A stretch of 64,000 nucleotides of DNA from Anaeroglomus sp964630775 (lineage in GTDB: Bacteria > Planctomycetota > Phycisphaerae > Sedimentisphaerales > Anaerohalosphaeraceae). Under the pieces are notes generated by a model. That model searched no databases, was not told where the DNA came from, and worked only from the letters and a program-made list of their open reading frames with translations. Location of the stretch: NCBI GenBank assembly GCA_964630775.1, contig CAZVYY010000015.1:1-64000 (forward strand), in the 5' to 3' direction. This document shows positions 9,082-18,017 of this stretch, piece after piece (the stretch's first letter is position 1; every line of letters begins with the position of its first letter). Both the position numbers and the translations under genes were made by a program.

Positions 9082-11063
9082 TGAATCGAACAGTCAAAAT
9101 CATTATGGCAATCACATTCATTGTCGTGATTGCGGTTTCGCTGGTCAGTATCGTCCACAAGCTCGGCAAGTCCATGCGTCTGGATATTACGGAACGCAAG
9201 CTTTATACGTTGTCCGATGGAACTAAACAGATTCTTGACGGACTTACCCAGCCGATTACCATTAAGCTGTTTTACAGCAAGACCGCCTCGATGAAGGCTC
9301 CTGACCAAATTCGCTTCTACACCAATTATTATACGTTTGTCCGGGCTTTACTGGAAGAATATGCAGCCCAGTCCAAGGGTAATGTCAAGCTGGAAGTGAT
9401 CGACCCCCGTCCCTATACCGAAGAAGAAATGGCGGCGATTCGCTATAAACTCAAGCGGTTCACCATCAGCCAGGAAGAAAGCTTCTTTTTCGGCCTGGTG
9501 GTTCAGACCCAGTTTGGTGTGACCAAGACGATTGAATTTTTCACTCCGGATCGGCAAAGTTTTGTCGAATATGACATCAGTTATCTGATTGATACCGCCG
9601 TCACCCGTCAGAAGACCAAAATCGGCGTGCTCAGTTCGCTGCCGGTCATGGGGGACGATGTGTCGGGGTACATGGCCTATATGATGCGGATGCAGGGACA
9701 GCAGCCTCGCCCGGCCTGGGGAATCGTCCGTCAGATCAAGGAAAAGTATGAAGTTGTCTCGATTCCAGCCGAGACCGACACCATATCCGATGTCGATATG
9801 CTGCTGGTCATTCACCCCAAAGACCTGCCGGTAAAGACGCAGTTTGCGATTGATCAGTATATCCTCAAAGGCAAACGTGCCATGATTTTCGTGGACCCGC
9901 ATTGCGTGGTGGATCGCCCTGATCCGATGCAGGCGCAGACCGGACAGCCCCCATCAACCGAATCCAGCCTGGACAAACTGCTGCAGGCATGGGGGCTGGA
10001 AATGCCCAAACTGACGTTTGCCGGCGACCGTACGCTGGCAGTGATGGGTTCTCCGCGGCCCACCGACCGGCCAATGAAGATTATGGGGATTATGAAATTG
10101 ACTTCAGCCGAACAGTGTTTCAGTGCGGAATCTCCAGCAACAGCAATGCTCAACGAAGTCAGCATCATGTTCCCGGGTGTTTTGAAGAAAATTAATCCGG
10201 ACACCACAGCGTCGGATATTAAATATACGCCCTTGATTCAAACTACATCAAAAGGAAATACCTGGAAAGTGGATAGTCCCTATGAAATCATGAGTCCGGA
10301 TTACGCGGAGTTCCTGCGTAAGTTCCGCGATGGAAGCGAACCGGTCGTGATGGGCTATGCAATCACCGGCAAATTCAAATCGGCATTCCCGGAAGGGATT
10401 GAAGTCGAAGAAAAAACCGAAGGGGCTGAGGCCGACAAACCTGAAAGCGAGAAAAAACCGCCGGTGATGAAGAAAGTAACAGGATTGACCGAGGCGGCGG
10501 AAACCTGTGCGGTCATGGTTTTTGCCGATGTCGATTTTATCAGCGATATTGTTGCCTACCAGCAGACTTTCTTTGGTACGGCGGTGGTTGGCGACAACAG
10601 CAATCTTGTGCTCAATGCCATTGAAGACCTGTCCGGTTCCAGTGCCCTGATGGCGGTTCGTTCACGCGGCCAGTACAGCCGGCCTTTTACGCGAGTAGAT
10701 GCCATTGAGGCCGAGGCCGATGCAAAAACCGCCGATAAAGAGACGGAAATTATGAATCAAATCAAGACCTTTGAGCAGGAACTCAATCAAAAACTGGCCG
10801 CTGTGGACAGGAAGGAAGACGAATTAATCAACAAAACCATCCTTGAGGAGAAACAGGCCATTGAGCTGAAACTTCGTGAGAAGGAAAAAGAGCTGCGCGA
10901 CGTCAAAATGCAGAAAGTCAGGCACATTGAAAGTCTGGGAAGCAGGCTGAAGAATCTGTGCACGCTGCCCGGTCCGGCCCTGATTCTTCTGATTGCCGTT
11001 GTGCTTGGCCTCCGCCGGAGCTTTATGCGTCGCCATTATGTCAGCCATGCCAGTGATGCGTAA
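9081..11063 (+). CDS. GldG-like ABC complex auxiliary protein
   Basis: This 660-residue protein resembles the GldG / ABC-type uncharacterised transport family. It has an N-terminal membrane helix (about 6-28), then the family start KSMRLDITERKLYTLSDGTKQIL and a large extracytoplasmic region, in which DMLLVIHPKDLPVKTQFAIDQYILKGKRAMIFVD is the conserved intracellular-protease-like core (read here in two parts). A Glu/Lys-rich coiled coil lies at about 565-630, and a C-terminal helix ALILLIAVVLGLRRSF ends the protein. The start is the ATG overlapping the permease stop; an upstream in-frame ATG inside the permease gene is rejected. A low-complexity charged patch near 448-470 (EEKTEGAEADKPESEKK) is probably a linker. 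It acts with the ATPase and permease at the inner membrane. Confidence 0.88.
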   Translation: MNRTVKIIMAITFIVVIAVSLVSIVHKLGKSMRLDITERKLYTLSDGTKQILDGLTQPITIKLFYSKTASMKAPDQIRFYTNYYTFVRALLEEYAAQSKGNVKLEVIDPRPYTEEEMAAIRYKLKRFTISQEESFFFGLVVQTQFGVTKTIEFFTPDRQSFVEYDISYLIDTAVTRQKTKIGVLSSLPVMGDDVSGYMAYMMRMQGQQPRPAWGIVRQIKEKYEVVSIPAETDTISDVDMLLVIHPKDLPVKTQFAIDQYILKGKRAMIFVDPHCVVDRPDPMQAQTGQPPSTESSLDKLLQAWGLEMPKLTFAGDRTLAVMGSPRPTDRPMKIMGIMKLTSAEQCFSAESPATAMLNEVSIMFPGVLKKINPDTTASDIKYTPLIQTTSKGNTWKVDSPYEIMSPDYAEFLRKFRDGSEPVVMGYAITGKFKSAFPEGIEVEEKTEGAEADKPESEKKPPVMKKVTGLTEAAETCAVMVFADVDFISDIVAYQQTFFGTAVVGDNSNLVLNAIEDLSGSSALMAVRSRGQYSRPFTRVDAIEAEADAKTADKETEIMNQIKTFEQELNQKLAAVDRKEDELINKTILEEKQAIELKLREKEKELRDVKMQKVRHIESLGSRLKNLCTLPGPALILLIAVVLGLRRSFMRRHYVSHASDA

Positions 11064-11130
11064 TGGAAGACGTATTCGCAATAGACAGTAACAATAAAAT
11101 TCAGCCTTGAATCAAACAGGGAGAATCACG

Positions 11131-12255
11131 ATGAACGATAAAAAACTTGCGATATTGGGACTTGCAGCCGTTGGTTGTGTGGCGGCGGCGATTTTAGTAA
11201 GCCGCATTGGGGGTGTCAGCCAAAGGAGCAGTCTGGTCGTTGGGCCGCTGATTGGCGGCGTGGATGTGGATAAGATCCATTCGATTGTTGTGACCGGTGA
11301 AAAAGGAACCCAGAAAGTCACCCTGGTCAAATCCGAAAAGCGGTTTGTTGTTGCCGAAAAAGAAAATTACCCGGCCAGCACCAAGAAAGTCAACGAACTG
11401 GTCAATCAATGTCTTGATATTCGCACGGCTGAGCTGCAAAGCGAGAATCCTGCTTTTCACGCTGAATTGGGACTTACGGATGAAACAGCCAGAACAACCG
11501 TGACTTTCAAGGACAGTACGGGCCAGACCATCGTGGGCCTGCTGGTTTCAGAGAGCAAGCCGGAATCCCAGGAGGTCTTTGTGCGCCGGGCTGATGATAA
11601 CAAGGCTTATCTGACGCTGCAGTCACCCTGGATATCCAGCCGTCCTCTGGATTATTTGGATACCCAGCTTCTTCAGGTGGATACCAAGAAGATACTTGAA
11701 GTCTCTGTGATTGACCCGAATCAGGTCGTATATACGCTTCGGTCGGACAATGGCGGAGATGTGGTCACCCTGGGGGAGATGCCTGCGGGCAAACAGTTCA
11801 AAGGGACGACCTATCGCAGCGTATTCAGCACATTGAGCAGTCTGAATTTTGAGGACGTCAGCCTCCCAGATAAAGTCGAGGGCTTAACACTGGATCGCCG
11901 GTATATCTGCAAGTTGAATGACTCGACGGTTTACACGCTCGACCTGGGCAAAAAAGAAGAGAAGTGGTATCTGAAGCTGAAAGTTGAATTTACGGACAAA
12001 TCCGAAGTGGTGAAGGAAAAGGGGGTCGAATCCGAAGAGGAACTCAAGAAAAAAGAGGCCAAACTGCTGGCACGCGATGCCGCAGAGTCCTTGACCAAAA
12101 AGACCGCCAACTGGCTGTATGTGATTCCACAGTATAAAGCATCGGAATTAACCAAATCGCTGAATGAATTGATTGAAGATGTTCCTGCAAAGCCAAAGGA
12201 ACCGGCAGATCCCAATAAGCCGGTTGAAGCACAAGCTCAGCCGCCGCAAGTATAG
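11131..12255 (+). CDS. DUF4340 domain protein, partner of the Gld-type ABC complex
   Basis: This protein is about 374 residues. It has a single N-terminal membrane helix (residues about 5-25) and then a periplasmic beta-rich region of the DUF4340 family, which regularly follows gldG in these operons. Typical features are VDKIHSIVVTGEKGTQKVTL, a FHAELGLTDETARTTVTF repeat-like unit, and WISSRPLDYLDTQLLQ. The C-terminus is Pro/Lys/Glu-rich (PAKPKEPADPNKPVEAQ), probably disordered. The ATG at 11131 is preferred over the TTG at 11107 because AGGGAG lies 7 bases upstream. It is the last gene of the ABC cluster and is followed by a strong terminator. Confidence 0.88.
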   Translation: MNDKKLAILGLAAVGCVAAAILVSRIGGVSQRSSLVVGPLIGGVDVDKIHSIVVTGEKGTQKVTLVKSEKRFVVAEKENYPASTKKVNELVNQCLDIRTAELQSENPAFHAELGLTDETARTTVTFKDSTGQTIVGLLVSESKPESQEVFVRRADDNKAYLTLQSPWISSRPLDYLDTQLLQVDTKKILEVSVIDPNQVVYTLRSDNGGDVVTLGEMPAGKQFKGTTYRSVFSTLSSLNFEDVSLPDKVEGLTLDRRYICKLNDSTVYTLDLGKKEEKWYLKLKVEFTDKSEVVKEKGVESEEELKKKEAKLLARDAAESLTKKTANWLYVIPQYKASELTKSLNELIEDVPAKPKEPADPNKPVEAQAQPPQV

Positions 12256-12264
12256 AATCAAATC

Positions 12265-12292
12265 AAAAGGGCCGTTATAAGCGGCCCTTTTT
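12265..12292 (+). terminator. Rho-independent terminator after the ABC cluster, bidirectional
   Basis: The stem GGGCCG (12269-12274) pairs with CGGCCC (12282-12287) across a 7-base loop, with AAAA before and TTTTT after. The flanking A and T runs make it usable from both sides, which suits the convergent arrangement with tex 13 bases further on. Confidence 0.9.
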
Positions 12293-12304
12293 AATGTTCA
12301 CAGC

Positions 12305-14563
12305 TCAGGATAAACGAACATCGCCGAATCGCAACTGGTCTATCAGTTTTCCTGAGGACCTGGGAGCTGGTGCTTTAGGCTGAGGTTTTCGCGGAACCTC
12401 CTTTTTCTCCATCGGCCGGCCTTCAGGCTTGCCCTGTTTCATCGACAGGCGGATTCGCTTGCGGGGGATATCGACCTCCAGTACCGTCACCTGAACCTTC
12501 TGGTGGACCTTGACGACATCGGCGGGGTCCTTGATAAATCGGTCGGCCAGTTCGCTGATGTGAACCAGTCCGTCCTGATGGACTCCAATATCGACAAAAA
12601 CGCCGAATGCCGTGATATTGGTCACAATTCCGGGCAGCTTCATACCAGCGGCGAGGTCTTCGATTTTTGTGATTCCATCGGCAAACTTAAACTGCTCAAA
12701 TTGACTGCGGGGATCCCTGCCCGGCTTGGCCAGTTCCTGCATAATGTCATTTAATGTTTCAAGACCAATGGTATCTGTTTTGTAGTTTTCCAATTTAATT
12801 TTGGACCGCAGCGAGGCGTCTTCCATCAATTGTTTGACGGAACAATTTAAGTCCGAAGCCATTCGATCCACAATCGGATAGCTTTCCGGGTGGACAGCGC
12901 TGGCGTCCAGCGGATTTTCGGCATTGCGAATACGCAGAAAGCCGGCTGCCTGTTCAAATGCCTTGGCCCCCAGACGCGGGACTTTGGTCAGGTTTTCCCG
13001 GCTCTGGAATGGCCCGTTTTCGTTACGGTATTCGACAATTTTCTGAGCCAAAGCAGGCCCAAGGCCGGATACATACATCAGTAATTGCTTGGAAGCGGTA
13101 TTGACTTCCACGCCGACGTTGTTGACGCAACTGATGACCACATCGTCCAGAGACTGCTTGAGCAGGGTCTGGTCCACATCGTGCTGATACTGGCCGACCC
13201 CGATGGATTTCGGATCGATTTTAACCAGTTCGGCCAGGGGATCCATCAGTCGGCGCCCAATGGACACCGCGCCGCGAACGGTCAAATCATAGTCTGAAAA
13301 TTCTTCCCTTGCCGCTTCCGAGGCAGAATAGACCGACGCTCCGCTTTCATTGACCATGACAATGATGATGTTTTTATCCAATTCGAGGGCACGTACAAAA
13401 TCCTCGGTTTCCCGACCGGCCGTGCCGTTTCCAATGGCGATGGCTTCAATCTGGTATTCCCGGCACCATAGACGCATGCGTTCTGCTTCGCGTTTTGCGG
13501 CCTGTTCACCGTTATGCGGATATATCACATCGTTTCCGAGCAGTTTTCCCTGTTTGTCCAAAAAGACGACTTTGCAGCCGGTACGGTATCCGGGATCGAT
13601 TGCCAGGACATTTTTCTGGCCCAGCGGAGATGCCAGCAGGAGCTGTCGCAGGTTTTCAGCAAATATTTTGATGGCTTCCATATCCGCCCGCTTTTTCGTC
13701 TCCAGCCGCACCTCGGTTTCCATCGACGGCGACAGCAGACGGTCGTATCCATCGTCAATGGCGCTGCGGATATACGGCGTACAGGCATTGTTGGAGTGAA
13801 TATAAATGGCGTATAAAAGCTGTTGAGCGGTCTCCCTGGGGACCTGAATGCGAAACATCAGAAATCCTTCGTTTTCCCCGCGACGCATGGCCAGAATACG
13901 ATGCGATGGGGCGGTGGCAACCGGTTCGGTCCACTCGAAGTAATCCTGGTATTTGGCGGCCTCGGCTTTTTTGTCCTCCAGGACTTTGGATGAAAACTGG
14001 CCCGCAGTAAAATACAATTCACGAATTCTGGCCCGGCTGTTCGGGTCCTCGCTGATCATTTCAGCAATGATGTCGCAGGCTCCGGCCAGGGCTTGTTCTG
14101 CAGTGTCCACACCTTTTTCCGGATTGATAAATTCAGCGGCGGCAATCTGAGGATCTGTGGTATCCTTTTGTTCCATAATGAGCAGTGCCAGAGGTTCCAG
14201 TCCTTTTTCTCTGGCAATCGTGGCCCGGGTGCGCCGTTTGGGACGGTAAGGCAGATAAATATCTTCCAGTTCCGTCATTGTCTGAGCCGCCATGACGGCT
14301 GATTCCAGTTCCGGAGTCAGCAATTCACGCTCCTTGAGCGAAGCCAGAATGCTGTCGCGACGGGCATAAAGTTCCTTGAGCTGCTGGAGGCGGTCCCGGA
14401 TATGGGTTACAGCCACTTCGTCGAGACTGCCTGTGACTTCTTTACGGTAGCGGGCAATAAACGGCACGGTCGCTCCGTCGGCCAGAAGCTCGGCGGTCGC
14501 GGCGACTTGTCGGGCTGAGATATTCAGTTCACCAGCCACGGTTAAAACAAACTGCTGTTCCAT
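12305..14563 (-). CDS. tex: Tex-family transcription accessory / RNA-binding protein
   Basis: Tex (752 residues here) is a conserved cytoplasmic nucleic-acid-binding protein implicated in transcription. All its domains are present in order: the N-terminal helical region with TVPFIARYRKEVTGSLDE (about 32-50), the YqgF-like domain starting at VLAIDPGYRTGCKVVFLD (about 320), helix-hairpin-helix repeats (VSGLGPALAQKIVEYRNENG, about 500), and the C-terminal S1 domain (FGVFVDIGVHQDGLVHISEL, about 645). The tail is Lys/Pro-rich. An adjacent GTG at 14566 is also in frame, but the ATG at 14563 has the better spacing (7) to AAGGA. It is the downstream neighbour of the HPr-domain protein on the same strand. 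Confidence 0.95.
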   Translation of the reverse strand: MEQQFVLTVAGELNISARQVAATAELLADGATVPFIARYRKEVTGSLDEVAVTHIRDRLQQLKELYARRDSILASLKERELLTPELESAVMAAQTMTELEDIYLPYRPKRRTRATIAREKGLEPLALLIMEQKDTTDPQIAAAEFINPEKGVDTAEQALAGACDIIAEMISEDPNSRARIRELYFTAGQFSSKVLEDKKAEAAKYQDYFEWTEPVATAPSHRILAMRRGENEGFLMFRIQVPRETAQQLLYAIYIHSNNACTPYIRSAIDDGYDRLLSPSMETEVRLETKKRADMEAIKIFAENLRQLLLASPLGQKNVLAIDPGYRTGCKVVFLDKQGKLLGNDVIYPHNGEQAAKREAERMRLWCREYQIEAIAIGNGTAGRETEDFVRALELDKNIIIVMVNESGASVYSASEAAREEFSDYDLTVRGAVSIGRRLMDPLAELVKIDPKSIGVGQYQHDVDQTLLKQSLDDVVISCVNNVGVEVNTASKQLLMYVSGLGPALAQKIVEYRNENGPFQSRENLTKVPRLGAKAFEQAAGFLRIRNAENPLDASAVHPESYPIVDRMASDLNCSVKQLMEDASLRSKIKLENYKTDTIGLETLNDIMQELAKPGRDPRSQFEQFKFADGITKIEDLAAGMKLPGIVTNITAFGVFVDIGVHQDGLVHISELADRFIKDPADVVKVHQKVQVTVLEVDIPRKRIRLSMKQGKPEGRPMEKKEVPRKPQPKAPAPRSSGKLIDQLRFGDVRLS

Positions 14564-14680
14564 CACAAAATCCTTATCCTCAATCCATTATTTGCAAGGG
14601 TTGCCGAAAAGAGTGTTTTATAACAACCTCGGCGAATTCTGGCAAGCGTGAAACGGGGAATATGCGGAGTTTTTATCGGG

Positions 14681-16222
14681 CTATTGACGCAGGTATTTCA
14701 GGCGTTCCGGCAGCGGGATATTGTTGCCGAAATTGTCTTCGCCGTAGCCGCATTCGGCCAGCAGGCGGATATCCTCAAGGACCCGTTTGTCCCCAAAGAA
14801 AGCCACTTTCATTTCTGTGGCGATATCGATTTTGCCCATCACCAGCAATTTGGCGATTTCATCGGTGACCTGCTCAATCAGTCTGGCATCCTGCTGAATC
14901 GTCATATCATCCAGTTTTAGCGGCTGTTCATAGATAATGACCTTGCCGTAATCGGCCAGAGTCATGATGACACTGCGTATCAGGGTCTTGGTATCCGAAC
15001 CGCTAACCTGGGCGGGAACCAGGCCCAGCCGGATCGTCTCGGTTGCAAGAGATCGCCGCTTCTGGGCATTGATTTTTTCGTTGGCCCTGAACAGCTCCAG
15101 CGGTGAGCGGGCATCATACGATTCTCCTTCCAGTTCCATCCGCACATCGCTGCCGTAATGCAGCACCAGCTTTGAAATCAGTGTGGAAGGACGGACATGA
15201 AATCCGCGATAGGGCGGCACCCGAACCTCAATACGGGTGTTTTCCGTATAACGGCGAAGCATATTCTGGCATAACAGTTCCGCACAGGTCAGATATTCGC
15301 TGACAAAACAGATGGAATAATGAAGCAGAGTTTCCAGGAGTTTTTCCGGCTCGACCAGTTTTTTCGATCCCGGCACATGCAGCGAAGTCGGCCCTGCGTG
15401 GCGTTCATAATAATGGGCAAAATCCCGTGCTGTTCGCAGCAGGTGCAGTACAACACTGATGTGTCCCCGCAATACCGGCAGGTCTTTATCCAAAACCTCG
15501 GTTTCAGTGGTCGAAACATACGTGTCATACAAGGATTGCAGATTATGGAAACGGAGTTCCAGCGAACGGAGTTTTTCTTCGCTGATGGGGCCGGTCATTT
15601 CGTAATGATATTCACGGGAAGCAACAAGACCTTTGGGAAGGGCCTGTTTGCATTCTGCTGCAAGATTCAAAAATGCTGTCGCCAGAAGGGTGACAGTGTT
15701 AGATACCGTTTCGAGTTTTCGAATGGCCAAATCATGCGGCAATCGGCCCAGAGGCAGTGACTCCGCGTATGTCTCCGGCGTCGGAATCGAATGAGGAATC
15801 GGGATGTGCAGCCAGGCGGCTTCCTGCAGGAGACGCTCCGTTGCCCGATAAAGAATATCCTCAACAAAGGCTATGGCATTCTGGGTTCCAATGGTAAAAT
15901 CCTGCTCAACGGGTAAAAGGCGATAGGCCGGTATGGAGTGCTGAATATGCAGCAGTTCATAGCCGACATTGGAATACAGCTTGATGGCGGCCGTCATCGA
16001 ACGGAATCCCGCCCACTGACTGTTGTTGCGGGCACCATAAGAATCCAGAAGTTCTTCCGCCTGAGTGGACTGTGCCAGCAATTCCCCCAATAAAGGACGA
16101 GTCAGTCTGCCCAGATTATTCTGATGCTGCATCACTAGAAAGCTGGCAGCTTTGAGCAGGGTCTGTGTCCGTCGTCCAACCAGACGGGAAAATTCTTCAT
16201 AGGATATTGATACAGGGCCCAT
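14681..16222 (-). CDS. Large protein with an embedded HPr-like phosphocarrier domain
   Basis: The product is about 513 residues. The first 320 residues are helical, Leu-rich and unfamiliar. Then comes a segment that matches the HPr fold: IEVRVPPYRGFHVRPSTLISKL, whose FHVRPS corresponds to the GLHARPA phosphohistidine site of PTS HPr, with the His near residue 342 (shown in two overlapping pieces: IEVRVPPYRGF and FHVRPSTLISKL). It is followed by the HPr-like strand VRMELEGESYDARSPLEL. About 110 further residues follow (KVIIYEQPLKLDDM, FFGDKRVLEDIRLLAECGYGEDNFG). No EI, EII or HPr kinase gene is nearby. The ATG at 16222 has AAAGGTG upstream; ATGs at 16243 and 16282 are alternatives without a good ribosome site. 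The function is unknown; a regulatory rather than sugar-transport role is an inference. Confidence 0.75.
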   Translation of the reverse strand: MGPVSISYEEFSRLVGRRTQTLLKAASFLVMQHQNNLGRLTRPLLGELLAQSTQAEELLDSYGARNNSQWAGFRSMTAAIKLYSNVGYELLHIQHSIPAYRLLPVEQDFTIGTQNAIAFVEDILYRATERLLQEAAWLHIPIPHSIPTPETYAESLPLGRLPHDLAIRKLETVSNTVTLLATAFLNLAAECKQALPKGLVASREYHYEMTGPISEEKLRSLELRFHNLQSLYDTYVSTTETEVLDKDLPVLRGHISVVLHLLRTARDFAHYYERHAGPTSLHVPGSKKLVEPEKLLETLLHYSICFVSEYLTCAELLCQNMLRRYTENTRIEVRVPPYRGFHVRPSTLISKLVLHYGSDVRMELEGESYDARSPLELFRANEKINAQKRRSLATETIRLGLVPAQVSGSDTKTLIRSVIMTLADYGKVIIYEQPLKLDDMTIQQDARLIEQVTDEIAKLLVMGKIDIATEMKVAFFGDKRVLEDIRLLAECGYGEDNFGNNIPLPERLKYLRQ

Positions 16223-16334
16223 ACAACCTTGCACCTTTAACATGGAATACGTTTTAGCAGCGGCACAGTCATTCCGCCGCAAGACGGAGAAACTATACTC
16301 AATTGCGACAAAAAATCAAGATAATTGCCTGGTC

Positions 16335-17108
16335 TTACAATCCTTTGAATTCGGCGACAACCGGGGTGTGATCGCTGGGTTTTTCCAGTTCTCGGGGTGC
16401 TTTGTCGATGCGGCAGTCGATACAGTTTTGAGCCATTACGGGAGTGGCCATGATGTAATCCAGTCGCCATCCCAGATTGCGTTTGAAGCCATTGGGCACG
16501 CGATAATCCCAGAAAGTGTACTGTTCCGGCTGGGGATGGAATTGACGAAATACATCCACAAAACCCCATTTCATCACCTCGCGTAAGGCATCCTGGATTT
16601 CCTGACAAAAACAAACGTCACCCCACAGATTTTTGGGATCATATACGTCTTTATCTTCGAGGGCCACATTCAAATCGCCCACCCATACTATCGGCTGGTC
16701 CGGAGTGTAAGTTTTGTCAAAATAGTCTTTCAGCCATGAAAACCAGTGTAATTTGTATTGGAATTTCTCACTTTGTATGGATTGCCCCTGGGGGATATAG
16801 GTGTTTACAATAACCATGTTTTTATAGGACATCTTGAGAAAACGGGCTTCTTTCGCAGAATCCTGAGGCAATTCGATTTGGGCATCCTGAATCGGGATAT
16901 CGCTGAATATAGCGACACCGTTGTACTTTTTTTGGCCGTTAAATACAATGTGATAGCCTGAATCGTTGAATGCCTCCAATGGAAAATCACAGTTTTGAAC
17001 CTTGGTTTCCTGAACGCAAAGAATCTGAGGCTTGTTTTCAGCAAGCCACGCGTTGAGTATGTCGATACGGCTCCGGATGGAATTTACATTAAATGTCGCT
17101 ATTTTCAT
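16335..17108 (-). CDS. xth: Exodeoxyribonuclease III
   Basis: This is a 257-residue AP endonuclease / 3'-5' exonuclease of the EEP superfamily for base-excision repair. Motifs are the start MKIATFNVNSIRSR (the Asn metal ligand), CVQETKVQNCDFP (catalytic Glu near 34), WVGDLNVALEDKDVYDP (Asp/Asn pair), the R-rich WRLDYIMATP, and the C-terminal KPSDHTPVVAEF with the catalytic His. The length is normal. The ATG at 17108 has AAAAGGA upstream, and a good sigma-70-type promoter lies 20-50 bases before it on the minus strand. Confidence 0.96.
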   Translation of the reverse strand: MKIATFNVNSIRSRIDILNAWLAENKPQILCVQETKVQNCDFPLEAFNDSGYHIVFNGQKKYNGVAIFSDIPIQDAQIELPQDSAKEARFLKMSYKNMVIVNTYIPQGQSIQSEKFQYKLHWFSWLKDYFDKTYTPDQPIVWVGDLNVALEDKDVYDPKNLWGDVCFCQEIQDALREVMKWGFVDVFRQFHPQPEQYTFWDYRVPNGFKRNLGWRLDYIMATPVMAQNCIDCRIDKAPRELEKPSDHTPVVAEFKGL

Positions 17109-17128
17109 CGCAATCCTTTTGGATAAGC

Positions 17129-17158
17129 ATTATAAAAAAAACACCCAAAAAATGTCAA
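17129..17158 (-). promoter_or_regulatory. Sigma-70-type promoter of xth
   Basis: On the minus strand TTGACA (17158-17153) and TATAAT (17134-17129), both perfect, are separated by 18 bases. The start of transcription would fall about 15 bases before the xth ATG. Confidence 0.75.
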
Positions 17159-17295
17159 GGAATATCGTAAGTCTATATGTGACAGTTATATACGACATAT
17201 TTAGTGGATTTCCCAGCAAGTTTCATCGAAAAAAGTATTGAAATTTTATGATTTGTGCGGAAAATAGAGAAAAAATAATATTTTATTGCACAATG

Positions 17296-17326
17296 TTGAC
17301 AGTAATCAGTAGTATATAACTATAGA
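17296..17326 (+). promoter_or_regulatory. Probable promoter of the Rrf2 regulator gene
   Basis: A perfect TTGACA lies at 17296-17301. The AT-rich tract TATATAACTATAGAAT follows (17313-17328), so the exact -10 is ambiguous (TATAAC at 13, ACTATA at 17, or TATAGA at 19 bases). The tract also looks like a place where an Rrf2 protein could bind and autoregulate, but no clean palindrome is visible. Confidence 0.5.
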
Positions 17327-17353
17327 ATGAATAGGAATATAGGAGTTAGAACT

Positions 17354-17791
17354 ATGAAATTATCTTCAAGAACACGCTACGGAATGAGAGCGATGATGGA
17401 ATTGGCTCTCGAATACGGAAAGAAACCTCTTCAGATCAAATCCATTGCGGATCGCGAGGATATTTCCAACAAGTATCTTGAACAGCTTGTTGCCATGCTG
17501 AAATCATCCGGGCTTGTTCGCAGTGTTCGGGGTCCCCGCGGCGGTTATATGCTGGCCCGGAATCCGGCAGAAATTAAATTAAGCGAAATTTTCACCACCC
17601 TTGAGGGGCCGCTTATTCCGGTAGAATGTGTCGAACATACCGAATTTTGTCCGAAATGCCCGGATTGTGCCACCCGGCTGATTTGGAATGAACTGTACAG
17701 AGCTTTAATGAGCGTGCTGGACAACACGACTCTTAAAGAGCTGGCCGAACGTGCTGACAAGATTCAGCAGGGCGGAAGCTATCAAATATAA
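17354..17791 (+). CDS. Rrf2-family transcriptional regulator with four cysteines
   Basis: This is a 145-residue winged-helix regulator of the Rrf2 (IscR/CymR/NsrR) family. The N-terminus MKLSSRTRYGMRAMMELAL, the recognition helix ISNKYLEQLVAMLKSSGLV and the wing VRGPRGGYMLAR are typical. Cys92, Cys99, Cys102 and Cys105 sit in the effector loop where IscR carries its [2Fe-2S]-binding cysteines (92, 98, 104), so cluster or redox sensing is likely; the CPKCPDC spacing differs from IscR. The ATG at 17354 has AGGAG nine bases upstream. It precedes cysE, nadA, a MetY-like gene, nifU and nifS, so control of cysteine and Fe-S cluster supply is the natural inference. Confidence 0.92.
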   Translation: MKLSSRTRYGMRAMMELALEYGKKPLQIKSIADREDISNKYLEQLVAMLKSSGLVRSVRGPRGGYMLARNPAEIKLSEIFTTLEGPLIPVECVEHTEFCPKCPDCATRLIWNELYRALMSVLDNTTLKELAERADKIQQGGSYQI

Positions 17792-17800
17792 ATTACCTAT

Positions 17801-17866
17801 TTGACAAAAAAACAGCGCGGCGGGACAGTCTTCACAGGCCTTGTGGATCCCGCCGCTGTATTTTAT
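17801..17866 (+). terminator. Hairpin between the Rrf2 gene and cysE, terminator or attenuator
   Basis: GCGGCGGGA (17817-17825) pairs with TCCCGCCGC (17848-17856), and TCACA/TGTGGA can extend the stem inward. The run TGTATTTTAT follows. The stem is GC-rich and the T tract imperfect. It sits 25 bases after the regulator stop and about 160 before cysE, so it could end the regulator transcript or attenuate read-through into the cysteine operon. A TTGACA (17801-17806) lies just before it. Confidence 0.5.
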
Positions 17867-18017
17867 ACAGTATTGAGTTTGGGATTTGTCGGAATTTGCC
17901 GGAATAAAACTAGGACGATAAAAGACGTGTTTTGGGTTTCTCGGAAACAGGCGAATGTGCTTAAGAAACTCCGGCAAACGATAGAATCTCAGGGATAAGA
18001 AAAATCTCAGGTGTGAT

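Noticed and set aside
7600..12255. Gliding motility locus
   Set aside because: Only the GldA/F/G-like ABC part and DUF4340 are present. The core gliding genes (gldK, L, M, N, spr genes) are absent, and this ABC set is widespread in non-gliders.
17801..17998. A 65-codon TTG-start frame between the Rrf2 gene and cysE
   Set aside because: It has no ribosome site, runs through the GC-rich hairpin and matches no family that I know.
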